From Streptomyces sp. JJ36 (GTDB taxonomy: Bacteria; Actinomycetota; Actinomycetes; Streptomycetales; Streptomycetaceae), in assembly GCF_021696945.1 (NCBI RefSeq), contig NZ_JACYHE010000005.1:62001-126000 (forward strand): a DNA stretch of 64,000 nucleotides, given 5' to 3'. Under the pieces are notes generated by a model that was not told the origin of the DNA, ran no database searches, and saw only the letters and a program-made list of their open reading frames with translations. The translations under genes and the position numbers were made by a program. Position 1 is the first letter of the stretch. The number at the start of each line of letters is the position of its first letter. This document shows, one piece after another, positions 42,123 to 51,709 of this stretch.

Positions 42123-43604
42123 TCACATGCCGCCGGCCATGTCCACGAAGCGGGAGTAGTGGCCCTGGAAGGCCACCGTGATGGTGGCCGTGGGGCCGTT
42201 GCGGTGCTTGGCGACGATCAGGTCCGCCTCGCCCGCGCGCGGCGACTCCTTCTCGTAGGCGTCCTCCCGGTGCAGCAGGATCACCATGTCGGCGTCCTGC
42301 TCGATGGACCCGGACTCGCGCAGGTCGGAGACCATCGGCTTCTTGTCCGTGCGCTGCTCCGGGCCGCGGTTGAGCTGGGAGAGCGCGATGACCGGAACCT
42401 CCAGCTCCTTGGCCAGCAGCTTGAGGTTCCGGGACATCTCCGAGACTTCCTGCTGGCGGCTCTCCGGGCGGCGCGAGCCGCCCGTCTGCATGAGCTGGAG
42501 GTAGTCGATCACGATGAGCTGGAGGTCGTTGCGCTGCTTCAGCCGGCGGCACTTGGCGCGGATCTCCATCATCGACAGGTTCGGGGAGTCGTCGATGTAG
42601 AGCGGGGCGTCCGTGACCGCGGGCATCTGCCGGGCCAGCCGGGTCCAGTCCTCGTCCGTCATGGAGCCGGAGCGCATGTGGTGCAGCGCCACCCGGGCCT
42701 CCGCGGAGAGCAGACGCATGGCGATCTCGTTGCGTCCCATCTCCAGGGAGAAGATGACGCTCGGCATCTGGTGCTTGATGGAGCAGGCGCGGGCGAAGTC
42801 CAGAGCGAGGGTGGACTTGCCCATGGCCGGGCGGGCCGCGATGACGATCATCTGGCCCGGGTGCAGCCCGTTCGTCAGGGAGTCGAGGTCGGTGAAGCCG
42901 GTGGGGACGCCCGTCATCTGGCCGCTGCGGGAGCCGATGGCCTCGATCTCGTCGAGCGCGCCCTCCATGATGTCGGAGAGCGGGAGGTAGTCCTCGCTGG
43001 TGCGGGCCTCCGTGACGGCGTAGATCTCCGCCTGGGCGGAGTTCACGATCTCGTCCACGTCGCCGTCCGCCGCATACCCCATCTGGGTGATGCGGGTGCC
43101 CGCCTCGACCAGGCGGCGCAGCACGGCCCGCTCGTGGACGATCTCGGCGTAGTACTCGGCGTTCGCCGCGGTGGGCACCGACTGCACCAGGGAGTGCAGA
43201 TAGCCGGGGCCGCCGACGCGGCCGATCTCGCCGCGCCGGGTCAGCTCGGCGGCGACGGTGATGGGGTCGGCCGGCTCGCCCTTGGCGTAGAGGTCGAGGA
43301 TCGCCTGGTAGACGGTCTCGTGCGCCGGGCGGTAGAAGTCGTGGCCCTTGAGGACCTCCACGACGTCCGCGATCGCGTCCTTGGAGAGCAGCATGCCGCC
43401 GAGCACGGACTGCTCCGCCTCCAGGTCCTGCGGCGGCACCCGCTCGAAGGGCGCGGCCACCGCCGCCGACCAGGGCCCGGAATCGTCACCCCGCTCGTGC
43501 TGCTCGCCGCCGCCGCGACCCCGGCGCTGGTGGGCGAGGGAGGCGCGCTCGCCGGGGACGGCCGCGGCCCAGTGCTCCTCGACGTGCTCGGGCTGCTGGG
43601 TCAC
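42123..43604 (-). CDS. dnaB: replicative DNA helicase DnaB
   Basis: 493 aa. The N-terminal helical domain (PPQDLEAEQSVLGGMLLSKDAIADVVEVL) is followed by a RecA-like motor with Walker A ARPAMGKST and Walker B LIVIDYLQLM. Arginine-finger-region sequences SQLNRGPEQRTDKKPMVSDLRESGSIEQDAD follow, ending FQGHYSRFVDMAGGM. There is no intein insertion. It is the hexameric helicase loaded at oriC and active at replication forks. GTG 43604 is used because GGAGGAGGTGG lies directly upstream; the in-frame extension to 43793 is Arg/Gly-rich. Confidence 0.95.
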   Translation of the reverse strand: MTQQPEHVEEHWAAAVPGERASLAHQRRGRGGGEQHERGDDSGPWSAAVAAPFERVPPQDLEAEQSVLGGMLLSKDAIADVVEVLKGHDFYRPAHETVYQAILDLYAKGEPADPITVAAELTRRGEIGRVGGPGYLHSLVQSVPTAANAEYYAEIVHERAVLRRLVEAGTRITQMGYAADGDVDEIVNSAQAEIYAVTEARTSEDYLPLSDIMEGALDEIEAIGSRSGQMTGVPTGFTDLDSLTNGLHPGQMIVIAARPAMGKSTLALDFARACSIKHQMPSVIFSLEMGRNEIAMRLLSAEARVALHHMRSGSMTDEDWTRLARQMPAVTDAPLYIDDSPNLSMMEIRAKCRRLKQRNDLQLIVIDYLQLMQTGGSRRPESRQQEVSEMSRNLKLLAKELEVPVIALSQLNRGPEQRTDKKPMVSDLRESGSIEQDADMVILLHREDAYEKESPRAGEADLIVAKHRNGPTATITVAFQGHYSRFVDMAGGM

Positions 43605-44121
43605 CCTGCCACCTCCTCCCCGTCCGGTGGCCGTAGCCCGGCCGCACTCGCCGCCGCGGCTCTTCCTTCCTACGCCACGACGCTGACACTCGGCGCGCCC
43701 CGGTCCGCCGCATCCCACCCACGGCCGGCCACGGCCGAGCGCCGACGGACGACCCGTCGGCAGCGGACACCGGGGTGAAGAAGAGGGGAACACGGGGCAG
43801 GCGCCGGACTACGTTAGGCGTGCTGGACGCAAGCAGCCAATCGAGTTATCCACAGGGGCTGTGGGTAGCACGCGCCTTCCTGTGGAGAACTCGGTGGTTC
43901 CTGTGTACGACCCAGTGGACACGCCTGTGGAGTACTTGGGGGAGGCGGCCGGGCATCCCATCTGACCTGCGGCAACGACATCCACCCCCTGTGTGCGCAA
44001 GAAAGTCGGTGACCCGTCGCCCGATTGCGACAAACGGCACGCAGAGGCTCACCCAGGGCAACCGGAGGTAATGACTGCTAGCCACTTGCGGCCATTACCT
44101 GTGGATGTTTGAATCGAACCC
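43605..44121. promoter_or_regulatory. dnaB/MATE gap with DnaA-box-like sequences
   Basis: 517 bp without a supported gene. TTATCCACA (43846-43854) is a perfect consensus DnaA box. Related 9-mers on the other strand are TTCTCCACA (43889-43881), TACTCCACA (43934-43926) and ACATCCACA (44108-44100), and CTACCCACA lies at 43868-43860. Next to the MATE gene, AGGTAATG (44066-44073) and CATTACCT (44093-44100) form an inverted repeat with a 19-nt spacer. This stretch is less GC-rich than its neighbours. Confidence 0.55.
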
Positions 44122-45453
44122 ATGCCCACCACCGCCCCGAGCATGCGCCGCCACGACCGCGAGATCCTGGCCCTCGCCCTCCCCGCCTTCGGCGCACTCG
44201 TCGCGGAGCCCCTCTTCCTCATGGCCGACAGTGCCATCGTCGGCCATCTCGGCACCCCGCAGCTCGCCGGGCTCGGCGTCGCCGCCGCCCTGCTGCAGAC
44301 CGGCGTCAACGTCTTCGTGTTCCTCGCCTACGCCACCACCGCCGCCGTCGCCCGCCGGGTCGGCGCCGGGGAACTGCCGGCCGCGCTCCGGCAGGGCATG
44401 GACGGCATCTGGCTGGCGCTGCTGCTCGGGGCGGCGGTGGTGGCGGCCGTGCTCCCGGCGGCCCCCTGGCTGGTCGACCTCTTCGGCGCCTCCGCCACCG
44501 CGGCGCCGCACGCCGTCACCTACCTGCGCATCAGCGCGCTCGGCATTCCCGCCATGCTGGTCGTGCTCGCCGCGACCGGCGTGCTGCGCGGCCTGCAGAA
44601 CACCCGCACCCCGCTCTACGTCGCGCTCGCCGGCTTCTCCGCGAACGTCGTGCTCAACGTGGCGCTGGTGTACGGCCTCGGACTCGGCATCGCCGGCTCC
44701 GCCTGGGGCACGGTGCTGGCGCAGGCCGGCATGGCGGCCGTCTACCTGCTGGTCGTGGTGCGCGGCGCGCGGACGCACGGCGCCTCGCTGCGCCCGGACG
44801 CCGCGGGCATCCGGGCCTGTGCGCAGGCCGGCGCGCCGCTGCTGATCCGCACCCTCTCGCTGCGCGCCATCCTGCTGATCGCCACCGCGGTGGCCGCCCG
44901 GCTCGGCAACGCGGAGGTGGCCGCCCACCAGATCACGCTGACCCTCTGGTCGCTGCTGGCCTTCGCGCTGGACGCCATCGCGATCGCCGGGCAGGCGATC
45001 ATCGGCCGCTGTCTGGGCGCGGGGGACGAGCCGGGTGCACGGGCGGCGTGCCGGCGGATGGTGCAGTGGGGCATCGGCACGGGGCTGGTGCTGGGGGCCC
45101 TGGTGGTGCTGGCGCGTCCGTGGTTCATGCCGCTGTTCACCTCCGACCCGGCGGTGCACGACCGGCTGGCGACGGTGCTGCTGGTGGTCGCCGTGACGCA
45201 GCCGGTGGCCGGGGTGGTGTTCGTCCTGGACGGCGTGCTGATGGGCGCCGGGGACGGGCCGTATCTGGCGGGCGCGATGCTGGTCACGCTGGCGGTGTTC
45301 GCGCCGGTGGCGCTGCTGGTGCCGGTGCTCGGCGGCGGGCTGACGGCGCTGTGGTGGACGATCGCGGGGCTGATGATGTCCCTGCGGATGGTGACGCTGG
45401 CGGCTCGCGCCCGCTCGGGGCGCTGGGCGGTGCCGGGCGCCGTACGGGCCTGA
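44122..45453 (+). CDS. MATE-family efflux transporter (DinF-like)
   Basis: 443 aa, 12 predicted helices in two homologous halves. The family features are ALALPAFGALVAEPLFLMADSAIVGHLGTPQLAGLG near the start, the matching LIRTLSLRAILLIATAVAARLGNAEVAAHQI in the second half, and GVLRGLQNTRTPLYV. It probably exports drugs or metabolites by Na+ or H+ antiport. ATG 44122 is given. It is divergent from dnaB across the gap with DnaA-box-like sites and faces the rplI operon through a shared terminator. Confidence 0.88.
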   Translation: MPTTAPSMRRHDREILALALPAFGALVAEPLFLMADSAIVGHLGTPQLAGLGVAAALLQTGVNVFVFLAYATTAAVARRVGAGELPAALRQGMDGIWLALLLGAAVVAAVLPAAPWLVDLFGASATAAPHAVTYLRISALGIPAMLVVLAATGVLRGLQNTRTPLYVALAGFSANVVLNVALVYGLGLGIAGSAWGTVLAQAGMAAVYLLVVVRGARTHGASLRPDAAGIRACAQAGAPLLIRTLSLRAILLIATAVAARLGNAEVAAHQITLTLWSLLAFALDAIAIAGQAIIGRCLGAGDEPGARAACRRMVQWGIGTGLVLGALVVLARPWFMPLFTSDPAVHDRLATVLLVVAVTQPVAGVVFVLDGVLMGAGDGPYLAGAMLVTLAVFAPVALLVPVLGGGLTALWWTIAGLMMSLRMVTLAARARSGRWAVPGAVRA

Positions 45454-45572
45454 CGTCCGCGGTACGGGCCGCACGGCGGTATCCCGACAGGCCGTGGGGA
45501 CACCGCACGCCCGGGCGCCGTACGCCGTACGGGCGCCGCCGGGCACCGGCGGCCCTGCGGGCCCCGGGCACG

Positions 45573-45610
45573 GGCGAGGGCCGCACCCCCGTGGGGGTGC
45601 GGCCCTCGCC
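45573..45610. terminator. strong bidirectional terminator hairpin
   Basis: GGCGAGGGCCGCACCCCC (45573-45590) and its perfect reverse complement (45593-45610) are separated by only GT, giving an 18-bp stem with a realistic loop of about 4 nt. It sits between the convergent MATE gene and the rpsF-ssb-rpsR-rplI operon and can end both transcripts. Confidence 0.85.
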
Positions 45611-45633
45611 GGTGCGTGGTCCGGGCGCTGCGG

Positions 45634-46080
45634 TCAGGCCGCCCCGACCTCCACCTCGAAGCCGGCGACGACCTCGGGGTGCAGGCGCACCGAGACCTGG
45701 TGGGAGCCCAGGGTCTTGATCGGGGCGCCCAGCTCCACGCGGCGCTTGTCGATCTCCGGGCCGCCCGCGTCCTTGACCGCCGTGGCGATGTCGGCCGGGG
45801 TGACGGAACCGAAGAGGCGGCCGCCGCCGCCGGCGCGGACCTTGAGGCCCACCCGGAGGCCCTCGAGCCGGCCCTTGATCTCGTTGGCCTGCTCGATGGT
45901 GGCGATCTCGCGGATCTTCCGGGCGCGGCGGATCTGCTCGACGTCCTTCTCGCCGCCCTTGGTCCAGCGGATCGCGAGACCGCGCGGGACCAGGTAGTTG
46001 CGGGCGTAGCCGTCGCGGACCTCGACGACGTCGCCGGCGTTGCCGAGGCCGGAGACCTCGTTGGTAAGGATGATCTTCAT
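45634..46080 (-). CDS. rplI: 50S ribosomal protein L9
   Basis: 148 aa. The N-terminal rRNA-binding domain [37 protein letters not shown] is canonical, followed by the long connecting helix and the C-terminal domain ([23 protein letters not shown]). It is the last gene of the rpsF-ssb-rpsR-rplI operon, 17 bp after rpsR and 24 bp before the terminator. Confidence 0.98.
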   Translation of the reverse strand: MKIILTNEVSGLGNAGDVVEVRDGYARNYLVPRGLAIRWTKGGEKDVEQIRRARKIREIATIEQANEIKGRLEGLRVGLKVRAGGGGRLFGSVTPADIATAVKDAGGPEIDKRRVELGAPIKTLGSHQVSVRLHPEVVAGFEVEVGAA

Positions 46081-46097
46081 GCTCGGGTCACCCTTCC

Positions 46098-46334
46098 TTA
46101 GCGCGCCGTCGAGGTGTAGGGCAGCAGCGCCATCTCACGGCTGTTCTTCACGGCCGTGGCGACGTCGCGCTGGTGCTGGGTGCAGTTGCCGGTGACCCGG
46201 CGGGCACGGATCTTGCCGCGGTCGGAAATGAACTTCCGCAGCAGGTTCGTGTCCTTGTAGTCGACGTAGTTGATCTTTTCCTTGCAGAAGACGCAAACCT
46301 TCTTCTTGGGCTTGCGCGCAGGCGGCTTCGCCAT
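46098..46334 (-). CDS. rpsR: 30S ribosomal protein S18
   Basis: 78 aa. It contains [60 protein letters not shown]. The CxxC and NCTQHQ residues mark the zinc-binding (C+) form. Many Streptomyces keep a second zinc-free S18 elsewhere under Zur control, so this is likely the zinc-replete version. It lies 71 bp after ssb in the same operon. Confidence 0.97.
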   Translation of the reverse strand: MAKPPARKPKKKVCVFCKEKINYVDYKDTNLLRKFISDRGKIRARRVTGNCTQHQRDVATAVKNSREMALLPYTSTAR

Positions 46335-46405
46335 CGTCTCTCTCCTGTGCTCTCAAGAAGTGTGCGGCCGAGCCGCGCCCTCCCGGACGGTGCCTCGCGG
46401 CCCGC

Positions 46406-46972
46406 TCAGAAGGGCGGCTCGTCCGAGTAGCCGCCGCCACCGCCGGAGCCTCCGCCCCAGCCGCCGCCACCCTGACCGCCGCCGGCCGGAGCGCCGGTCG
46501 CCCAGGGGTCGCCCGCGGGGGCGCCGCCCTGCTGGCCGCCGGGACCGCCGGGGCCGCCCGGGCCGCCGGGGCCGGCACCCCAGCCGCCGCCACCCTGACC
46601 GCCGCGGCCGGTGGTCTTGGTGATCTTGGCGGTCGCGTTGCGCAGGCTGGCGCCGACCTCGTCGACGTCCAGCTCGTAGACCGTGCGCTTGATCCCCTCA
46701 CGGTCCTCGTACGACCGCTGCTTGAGACGGCCCTGCACGACGACGCGCGTGCCCTTGGTCAGGGACTCGGCGACGTTCTCCGCCGCCTGCCGCCAGACCG
46801 AGCAGGTCAGGAAGAGGCTCTCGCCGTCCTTCCACTCGTTGGTCTGCCGGTCGAAGATGCGCGGGGTGGACGCGACGCGGAACTTCGCGACCGCCGCACC
46901 GGAGGGGGTGAAGCGCAGCTCGGGGTCGTCGACGAGATTGCCGACGACCGTGATGACGGTCTCGCCTGCCAT
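46406..46972 (-). CDS. ssb: single-stranded DNA-binding protein
   Basis: 188 aa. The OB-fold (residues 1-110) has [72 protein letters not shown] Gly/Pro-rich linker (about 120-178) follows, with repeats of GGPGGPGG and GGGGWGGG. The acidic tip SDEPPF recruits partner proteins. This is the essential, full-length paralogue, located between rpsF and rpsR. Confidence 0.97.
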   Translation of the reverse strand: MAGETVITVVGNLVDDPELRFTPSGAAVAKFRVASTPRIFDRQTNEWKDGESLFLTCSVWRQAAENVAESLTKGTRVVVQGRLKQRSYEDREGIKRTVYELDVDEVGASLRNATAKITKTTGRGGQGGGGWGAGPGGPGGPGGPGGQQGGAPAGDPWATGAPAGGGQGGGGWGGGSGGGGGYSDEPPF

Positions 46973-47040
46973 GGGTGAACCTCTCGGCGTGCTGGCTGCT
47001 TGTTGCTACTCGGATCCCGAGCGCTGCTGAACCCGCGGGC

Positions 47041-47331
47041 TCAGTGCGTCTCGGGGCGGAGGACCTTGGTCCGGAGGACCGACTCGTTCAGGTTCATCTG
47101 GCGGTCGAGCTCCTTGACGACCGCGGGCTCGGCCTGCAGGTCGATGACCGAGTAGATGCCCTCGGGCTTCTTCTTGATCTCGTAGGAGAGACGACGACGG
47201 CCCCAGGTGTCGACCTTCTCGACCTTCCCCTTGCCCTCGCGGACGACGGACAGGAAGTTCTCGATCAGGGGGGAGACGGCACGCTCCTCGAGATCGGGGT
47301 CGAGGATGACCATCACCTCGTAGTGACGCAT
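47041..47331 (-). CDS. rpsF: 30S ribosomal protein S6
   Basis: 96 aa. It reads [52 protein letters not shown] and [15 protein letters not shown], the normal S6 fold. ATG 47331 has GAGGAGGTGGG upstream. It is the first gene of the rpsF-ssb-rpsR-rplI operon. Confidence 0.97.
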   Translation of the reverse strand: MRHYEVMVILDPDLEERAVSPLIENFLSVVREGKGKVEKVDTWGRRRLSYEIKKKPEGIYSVIDLQAEPAVVKELDRQMNLNESVLRTKVLRPETH

Positions 47332-47449
47332 GCGGGAACCCACCTCCTCTGGACTCGGCGGCCACGGGCGTTCCGTGGCAGGAGGGTCGTGATGCGTGAT
47401 CCGCACCGGGCGCGGTCCGGGTCGCCGGGGCACCGGGTGCAGACCGTAC

Positions 47450-47479
47450 AGAGTACCCGCACCGGTGCTTCCGGTTGAA
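47450..47479 (-). promoter_or_regulatory. candidate rpsF promoter
   Basis: On the minus strand TTCAAC (47479-47474) and TACTCT (47455-47450) are spaced by 18 bp, about 120 nt before the rpsF start, resembling a housekeeping sigma promoter. The 295-bp gap (47332-47626) holds no other gene; on the plus side it should also carry the promoter of the gene at 47627. Confidence 0.4.
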
Positions 47480-47626
47480 ATCCGGTCCTCTCCGGCCGCA
47501 AGCTGGGGACGGCGGGTGTGAGGGACGTCACAGCGCGCAGGGGCGCGTGCCGTCCCGGCGCCCGCTTCCCTCCCGGGCGGGGAATCCGGCCCGGCCCGGG
47601 ACCCGTCCGGCGCACGGAGGTGCTTC

Positions 47627-47968
47627 ATGGCACAGGCGGCACAGCCCAGGCAGGGTCGGCGCGGACTGCGCGGACTGCTCAACTCCGACGGCCGGGCGCA
47701 CCCGGTCGAGAACGGCTTCGCCGGGGTCACCGCGCTGCTCGGCGTGGTGGCGTTCGTGGCCGCGCTGCTCACTCAGGCGGGCACCGCCGAGCTGCATCTG
47801 CTCGCCTCCTGGGCGGGGCTGGCCGGGGTGCTGGCCGGGGGCTGGGGGCAGTACATCTCGGCGACCACCGGCGAGCGCTTCGTGGTGATCGTCGGCATGG
47901 GCGCGGCGGCCTTCGGGCTGTTCCTGGGCATGGCGAACGGCGGGTTGTTCGGCGGCCTGCTGGGCTGA
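47627..47968 (+). CDS. small membrane protein of unknown function
   Basis: 113 aa. A basic N-terminus ([31 protein letters not shown]) precedes three hydrophobic segments: [42 protein letters not shown] and [22 protein letters not shown]. It is a conserved hypothetical in this Streptomyces neighbourhood; I recognise no family. It is divergent from rpsF and upstream of the FemX gene. Confidence 0.75.
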   Translation: MAQAAQPRQGRRGLRGLLNSDGRAHPVENGFAGVTALLGVVAFVAALLTQAGTAELHLLASWAGLAGVLAGGWGQYISATTGERFVVIVGMGAAAFGLFLGMANGGLFGGLLG

Positions 47969-48132
47969 CCGCCGGGCGCGGCGCGGCCCCGCCGGGCCCC
48001 GGGGCCGCGGCGCGCACCACCGCTCCCCGGGGACGAACGGGGCGCTCCGCAGCGCAGTAGGCTTCCGGGCGAGCCTCTCCCCGGACCGGGTCCGGGGGTG
48101 CCCCCGTGAACCGCGCCGGAGGAGCGTCCCGC

Positions 48133-49251
48133 ATGAGTCTGACCCTGAGGACCATCAGCCGCGAGCAGCATCTGGCGTACATCCAGAGCCTGCCGTCCGC
48201 GAGCCACTGCCAGGTGCCGGCGTGGGCGGACGTGAAGGGCGAGTGGCGGCCGGAGAACCTGGGCTGGTTCGACCGGGACGGCAGGCTGGTGGGCGCGGGG
48301 CTGGTGCTCTACCGGCAGCTCCCCAAGGTGAAGCGGTACCTGGCGTACCTGCCGGAGGGCCCGGTGATCAACTGGTACGCCCCGAATCTGGAGGAGTGGC
48401 TCCGGCCGATGCTGGCGCACCTGAAGCAGCAGGGCGCCTTCTCGGTGAAGATGGGCCCGCCGGTGGTGATCCGGCGCTGGGACGCGCCCGCCATCAAGAA
48501 GGGCATCCAGAACCCGGACGTGAAGCGGCTGCGGGACGTGGAGGCCACCCACATCGAGCCCCGTGCCTTCGAGGTGGCGGACCGGCTGCGGCGGATGGGC
48601 TGGCAGCAGGGGGAGGACGGCGGTGCCGGCTTCGGCGACGTGCAGCCGCGGTACGTCTTCCAGGTGCCGCTGGAGGGGCGGACGCTGGAGGAGGTCCACA
48701 AGGGCTTCAACCAGCTCTGGCGGCGCAACATCAAGAAGGCCGAGAAGGCGGGCGTCGAGGTCGTGCAGGGCGGCTACGACGATCTGCCCGAGTGGCAGCG
48801 GCTGTACGAGATCACCGCGGAGCGGGACCACTTCCGGCCGCGGCCGCTGGGCTACTTCCAGCGCATGTGGAAGGCGCTGAACGGCGAGGACCCGAACCGC
48901 ATGCGGCTGTACTTCGCGACGCACGAGGGCGAGGCGGTCGCGGCCGCGACGATGCTGATCGTCGGCGGGCACGTCTGGTACTCGTACGGCGCCTCGGCCA
49001 ACCACAAGCGTGAGGTGCGGCCGTCGAACGCGATGCAGTGGCGGATACTCCAGGACGCGTACGCCCTCGGCGCGAGCGTCTACGACCTGCGCGGCATCAG
49101 CGACTCGCTGGACGAGTCGGATCACCTCTTCGGGCTGATCCAGTTCAAGGTGGGAACCGGCGGGCAGGCTGCGGAGTATCTCGGCGAGTGGGACTTCCCG
49201 CTGAACAAGCTGCTGCACAAGGCCCTGGACATCTACATGTCGCGGCGCTGA
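48133..49251 (+). CDS. femX: FemX/FemAB-type peptidoglycan bridge aminoacyltransferase
   Basis: 372 aa. FemAB fold with two GNAT-like halves. Visible features are HCQVPAWADVKGEWRPENLGWFDRDGRLVGAGLVLYRQLPKVKRYLAYLPEGPVI and FNQLWRRNIKKAEKAGVEVVQGGYDDLPEW. In S. coelicolor FemX adds the first branch glycine to the peptidoglycan stem using Gly-tRNA, and its gene has the same neighbours. ATG 48133 is favoured over GTG 48106 because homologues start MSLTLRTIS. It probably acts with the alanine-racemase-like gene 99 bp downstream in wall-precursor synthesis. Confidence 0.88.
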   Translation: MSLTLRTISREQHLAYIQSLPSASHCQVPAWADVKGEWRPENLGWFDRDGRLVGAGLVLYRQLPKVKRYLAYLPEGPVINWYAPNLEEWLRPMLAHLKQQGAFSVKMGPPVVIRRWDAPAIKKGIQNPDVKRLRDVEATHIEPRAFEVADRLRRMGWQQGEDGGAGFGDVQPRYVFQVPLEGRTLEEVHKGFNQLWRRNIKKAEKAGVEVVQGGYDDLPEWQRLYEITAERDHFRPRPLGYFQRMWKALNGEDPNRMRLYFATHEGEAVAAATMLIVGGHVWYSYGASANHKREVRPSNAMQWRILQDAYALGASVYDLRGISDSLDESDHLFGLIQFKVGTGGQAAEYLGEWDFPLNKLLHKALDIYMSRR

Positions 49252-49350
49252 CCCGGCGGCACCGGGCGGGGCGGCCCGTCCGGCGGCCCCGGCCGGCGCG
49301 CTCGTCCCGCTTCACCGACCACCCTCACCCAGAAAGGTTCCGGACCGGCC

Positions 49351-50382
49351 ATGGCGCTCACCCTCTACGTCGACACCGATCGCTGGCGGGCGCACCAGCA
49401 GTCGGTGCTCCAGCAGTTCCCCGGCATCGTCCCGGTCTGCAAGGGCAACGGCTACGGATTCGGCCACGAACGCCTGGCCGAGGAGGTCACCCGTTCCGGC
49501 TCCGACATGCTGGCGGTCGGCACCACCTACGAGGCCGCCCGTACCAAGGACTGGTTCGGGGGCGACCTGCTGGTGCTGACGCCGTACCGGCGGGACGAGG
49601 AGCCGGTGCCGCTGCCGGACCGGGTGGTCCGGACGGTCTCCTCGGTGGAGGGCGTGGGCCTGATGCGCGGGGCCCGGGTCGTCATCGAGGTGATGAGCAG
49701 CATGAAGCGGCACGGGGTCGCCGAGGAGGACCTGAGCCGGCTGCACACCGCGATCGACGAGGTGCGGCTGGAGGGCTTCGCGATCCATCTGCCGCTGGAC
49801 CGCGCCGACGGGTCGGACGCGGTGGAGGAGGTCATCGGCTGGATGGACCGGCTGCGGGCCGCGCGGCTCCCGCTGCACACGATGTTCGTGAGCCATCTGA
49901 AGCCGGACGAGTTCACGCGGCTCCAGCAGCAGTTCCCGCAGACACGGTTCCGGGCGCGGATCGGGACCCGGCTGTGGCTCGGTGACCCGGGCGCGACCGA
50001 GTACCGCGGGGCGGTGCTGGACGTGACGCGGATCGCCAAGGGCGAGCGGTTCGGCTACCGGCAGTCCCGGTCGCCGGGCGACGGCTGGCTGGCGGTGGTC
50101 GCCGGCGGGACCTCGCACGGGGTGGGTCTGGAGGCGCCGAAGGCGCTGCACGGCATGACCTCGCGGGCGAAGGGCGTCGCGCGGGCCGGGCTGGCGACGG
50201 TGAACCGGAACCTGTCGCCGTTCGTCTGGGGGGATCGGCAGCGCTGGTTCGCGGAGCCGCCCCACATGCAGGTGTCGATCCTCTTCGTGCCGGAGGACGC
50301 GCCGGAGCCCAAGGTGGGCGAGGAGCTGGTGGCGCACCTGCGGCACACCACGACGACGGTGGACCGCACCGTCGACCGCTGA
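49351..50382 (+). CDS. alanine racemase-like PLP protein
   Basis: 343 aa. The N-terminal TIM barrel has the PLP lysine K31 in VPVCKGNGYGFG (usually VKADAYG), MFVSHLKPDEFTRLQQQFPQTRFRARIGTRLWLGDP, and a C-terminal beta domain ending VGEELVAHLRHTTTTVDRTV. It belongs to a divergent actinobacterial branch of the alanine-racemase family, and racemase activity is not certain. Streptomyces have a separate canonical alr. Its position directly behind femX argues for a role in peptidoglycan. Confidence 0.78.
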   Translation: MALTLYVDTDRWRAHQQSVLQQFPGIVPVCKGNGYGFGHERLAEEVTRSGSDMLAVGTTYEAARTKDWFGGDLLVLTPYRRDEEPVPLPDRVVRTVSSVEGVGLMRGARVVIEVMSSMKRHGVAEEDLSRLHTAIDEVRLEGFAIHLPLDRADGSDAVEEVIGWMDRLRAARLPLHTMFVSHLKPDEFTRLQQQFPQTRFRARIGTRLWLGDPGATEYRGAVLDVTRIAKGERFGYRQSRSPGDGWLAVVAGGTSHGVGLEAPKALHGMTSRAKGVARAGLATVNRNLSPFVWGDRQRWFAEPPHMQVSILFVPEDAPEPKVGEELVAHLRHTTTTVDRTVDR

Positions 50383-50474
50383 CACGGGCGTACCGCGTGG
50401 CGCCCGGGCTGGGGCGCCCGGCGCCCCGGCCCGGCTCCGCGCGGGGAGGCCGGCGTGCGGCCCGCCGGGACGCA

Positions 50475-50511
50475 CGCGGGGTCCGGGTGCCGGTGGCACC
50501 CGGACCCCGCG
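50475..50511. terminator. bidirectional terminator hairpin
   Basis: A 17-bp perfect stem: CGCGGGGTCCGGGTGCC (50475-50491) pairs with its reverse complement (50495-50511) around the loop GGT. It lies between the convergent racemase-like gene and the inositol-phosphate synthase gene. Confidence 0.8.
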
Positions 50512-50576
50512 GTGTCACGGACGATGCCCCGCGCGCGGGGCCGAGCGGACGCCCCGGCCGCTCGGCCCGGGCGCGG

Positions 50577-51659
50577 TCAGCGCTCCGCCTTGCCCTGGAT
50601 GAAGAGCTCGACGTTCTCCCGCGCCTCGTCGTCGTAGTACTGCACCGGCGGGGACTTCATGAAGTAGGACGACGCGGAGAGCACCGGCCCGCCGATGCCG
50701 CGGTCCTTGGCGATCTTCGCGGCGCGCAGCGCGTCGATGATGACGCCCGCGGAGTTCGGGGAGTCCCAGACCTCGAGCTTGTACTCCAGGTTCAGCGGGA
50801 CGTCGCCGAAGGCACGGCCCTCCAGCCGGACGTACGCCCACTTGCGGTCGTCGAGCCAGCTCACGAAGTCGGAGGGGCCGATGTGGACGTTGTCGGCGCC
50901 CAGCTCACGGTCCCGGATCTGGGAGGTGACGGCCTGCGTCTTGGAGATCTTCTTGGACTCCAGGCGCTCGCGCTCGAGCATGTTCTTGAAGTCCATGTTG
51001 CCGCCGACGTTGAGCTGCATCGTGCGGTCCAGGATGACGCCGCGGTCCTCGAAGAGCTTGGCCATCACGCGGTGCGTGATGGTCGCGCCCACCTGGGACT
51101 TGATGTCGTCGCCGACGATCGGCACGCCCGCCTCGGTGAACTTGTCGGCCCACTCCTTGGTGCCGGCGATGAAGACCGGGAGGGCGTTCACGAAGGCGAC
51201 GCCGGCGTCGATGGCGACCTGCGCGTAGTACTCGACGGCGGTCTGCGAGCCGACGGGCAGGTAGCACACCAGCACGTCGGCCTGGGCGTCCTTGAGGGCC
51301 CGGACGACGTCCACCGGCTCCTCGTCGGACTCCTCGATGGTCTCGCGGTAGTACTTGCCGAGGCCGTCGTGGGTGTGGCCGCGCTGGACCTGGACGCCGG
51401 TGCGGGGCACGTCGCAGATCTTGATGGTGTTGTTCTCGCTGGCGCCGATGGCGTCCGCGAGGTCCAGGCCGACCTTCTTGGCGTCCACGTCGAAGGCGGC
51501 GACGAACTCGATGTCGCTGATGTGGTAGTCGCCGAACTGGACGTGCATCAGGCCCGGGACCTTGGTGTCCCGGTCGGCGTCCTTGTAGTACTCGACGCCC
51601 TGCACCAGCGAGGCGGCGCAGTTGCCCACGCCGACGATGGCTACGCGAACCGAACCCAT
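50577..51659 (-). CDS. ino1: inositol-3-phosphate synthase
   Basis: 360 aa, the short actinobacterial form. The NAD-binding N-terminus is [25 protein letters not shown]. Family stretches include [83 protein letters not shown] and [11 protein letters not shown]. It makes inositol-3-phosphate from glucose-6-phosphate for mycothiol and phosphatidylinositol. It lies 50 bp after the PadR gene on the same strand and is probably co-transcribed with it; in Streptomyces the pair is conserved. Confidence 0.95.
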   Translation of the reverse strand: MGSVRVAIVGVGNCAASLVQGVEYYKDADRDTKVPGLMHVQFGDYHISDIEFVAAFDVDAKKVGLDLADAIGASENNTIKICDVPRTGVQVQRGHTHDGLGKYYRETIEESDEEPVDVVRALKDAQADVLVCYLPVGSQTAVEYYAQVAIDAGVAFVNALPVFIAGTKEWADKFTEAGVPIVGDDIKSQVGATITHRVMAKLFEDRGVILDRTMQLNVGGNMDFKNMLERERLESKKISKTQAVTSQIRDRELGADNVHIGPSDFVSWLDDRKWAYVRLEGRAFGDVPLNLEYKLEVWDSPNSAGVIIDALRAAKIAKDRGIGGPVLSASSYFMKSPPVQYYDDEARENVELFIQGKAER

Positions 51660-51709
51660 TCCGGTTGCTCCCTGTTTTTCTCGATGAGGCCCCGCGGGCG
51701 TGCGGAGCC

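Noticed and set aside
43809-44033. 74-codon minus-strand frame upstream of dnaB with STG repeats (YSTGVSTGSYTGTTEFSTG)
   Set aside because: The repeats simply translate the recurring TCCACA/TGTGGA boxes; there is no ribosome site or family. The boxes are reported as a regulatory cluster instead.
43775-44071. 98-codon plus-strand Trp/Arg-rich frame in the dnaB-MATE gap
   Set aside because: Composition unlike a protein, no ribosome site, overlaps the DnaA-box-like region.
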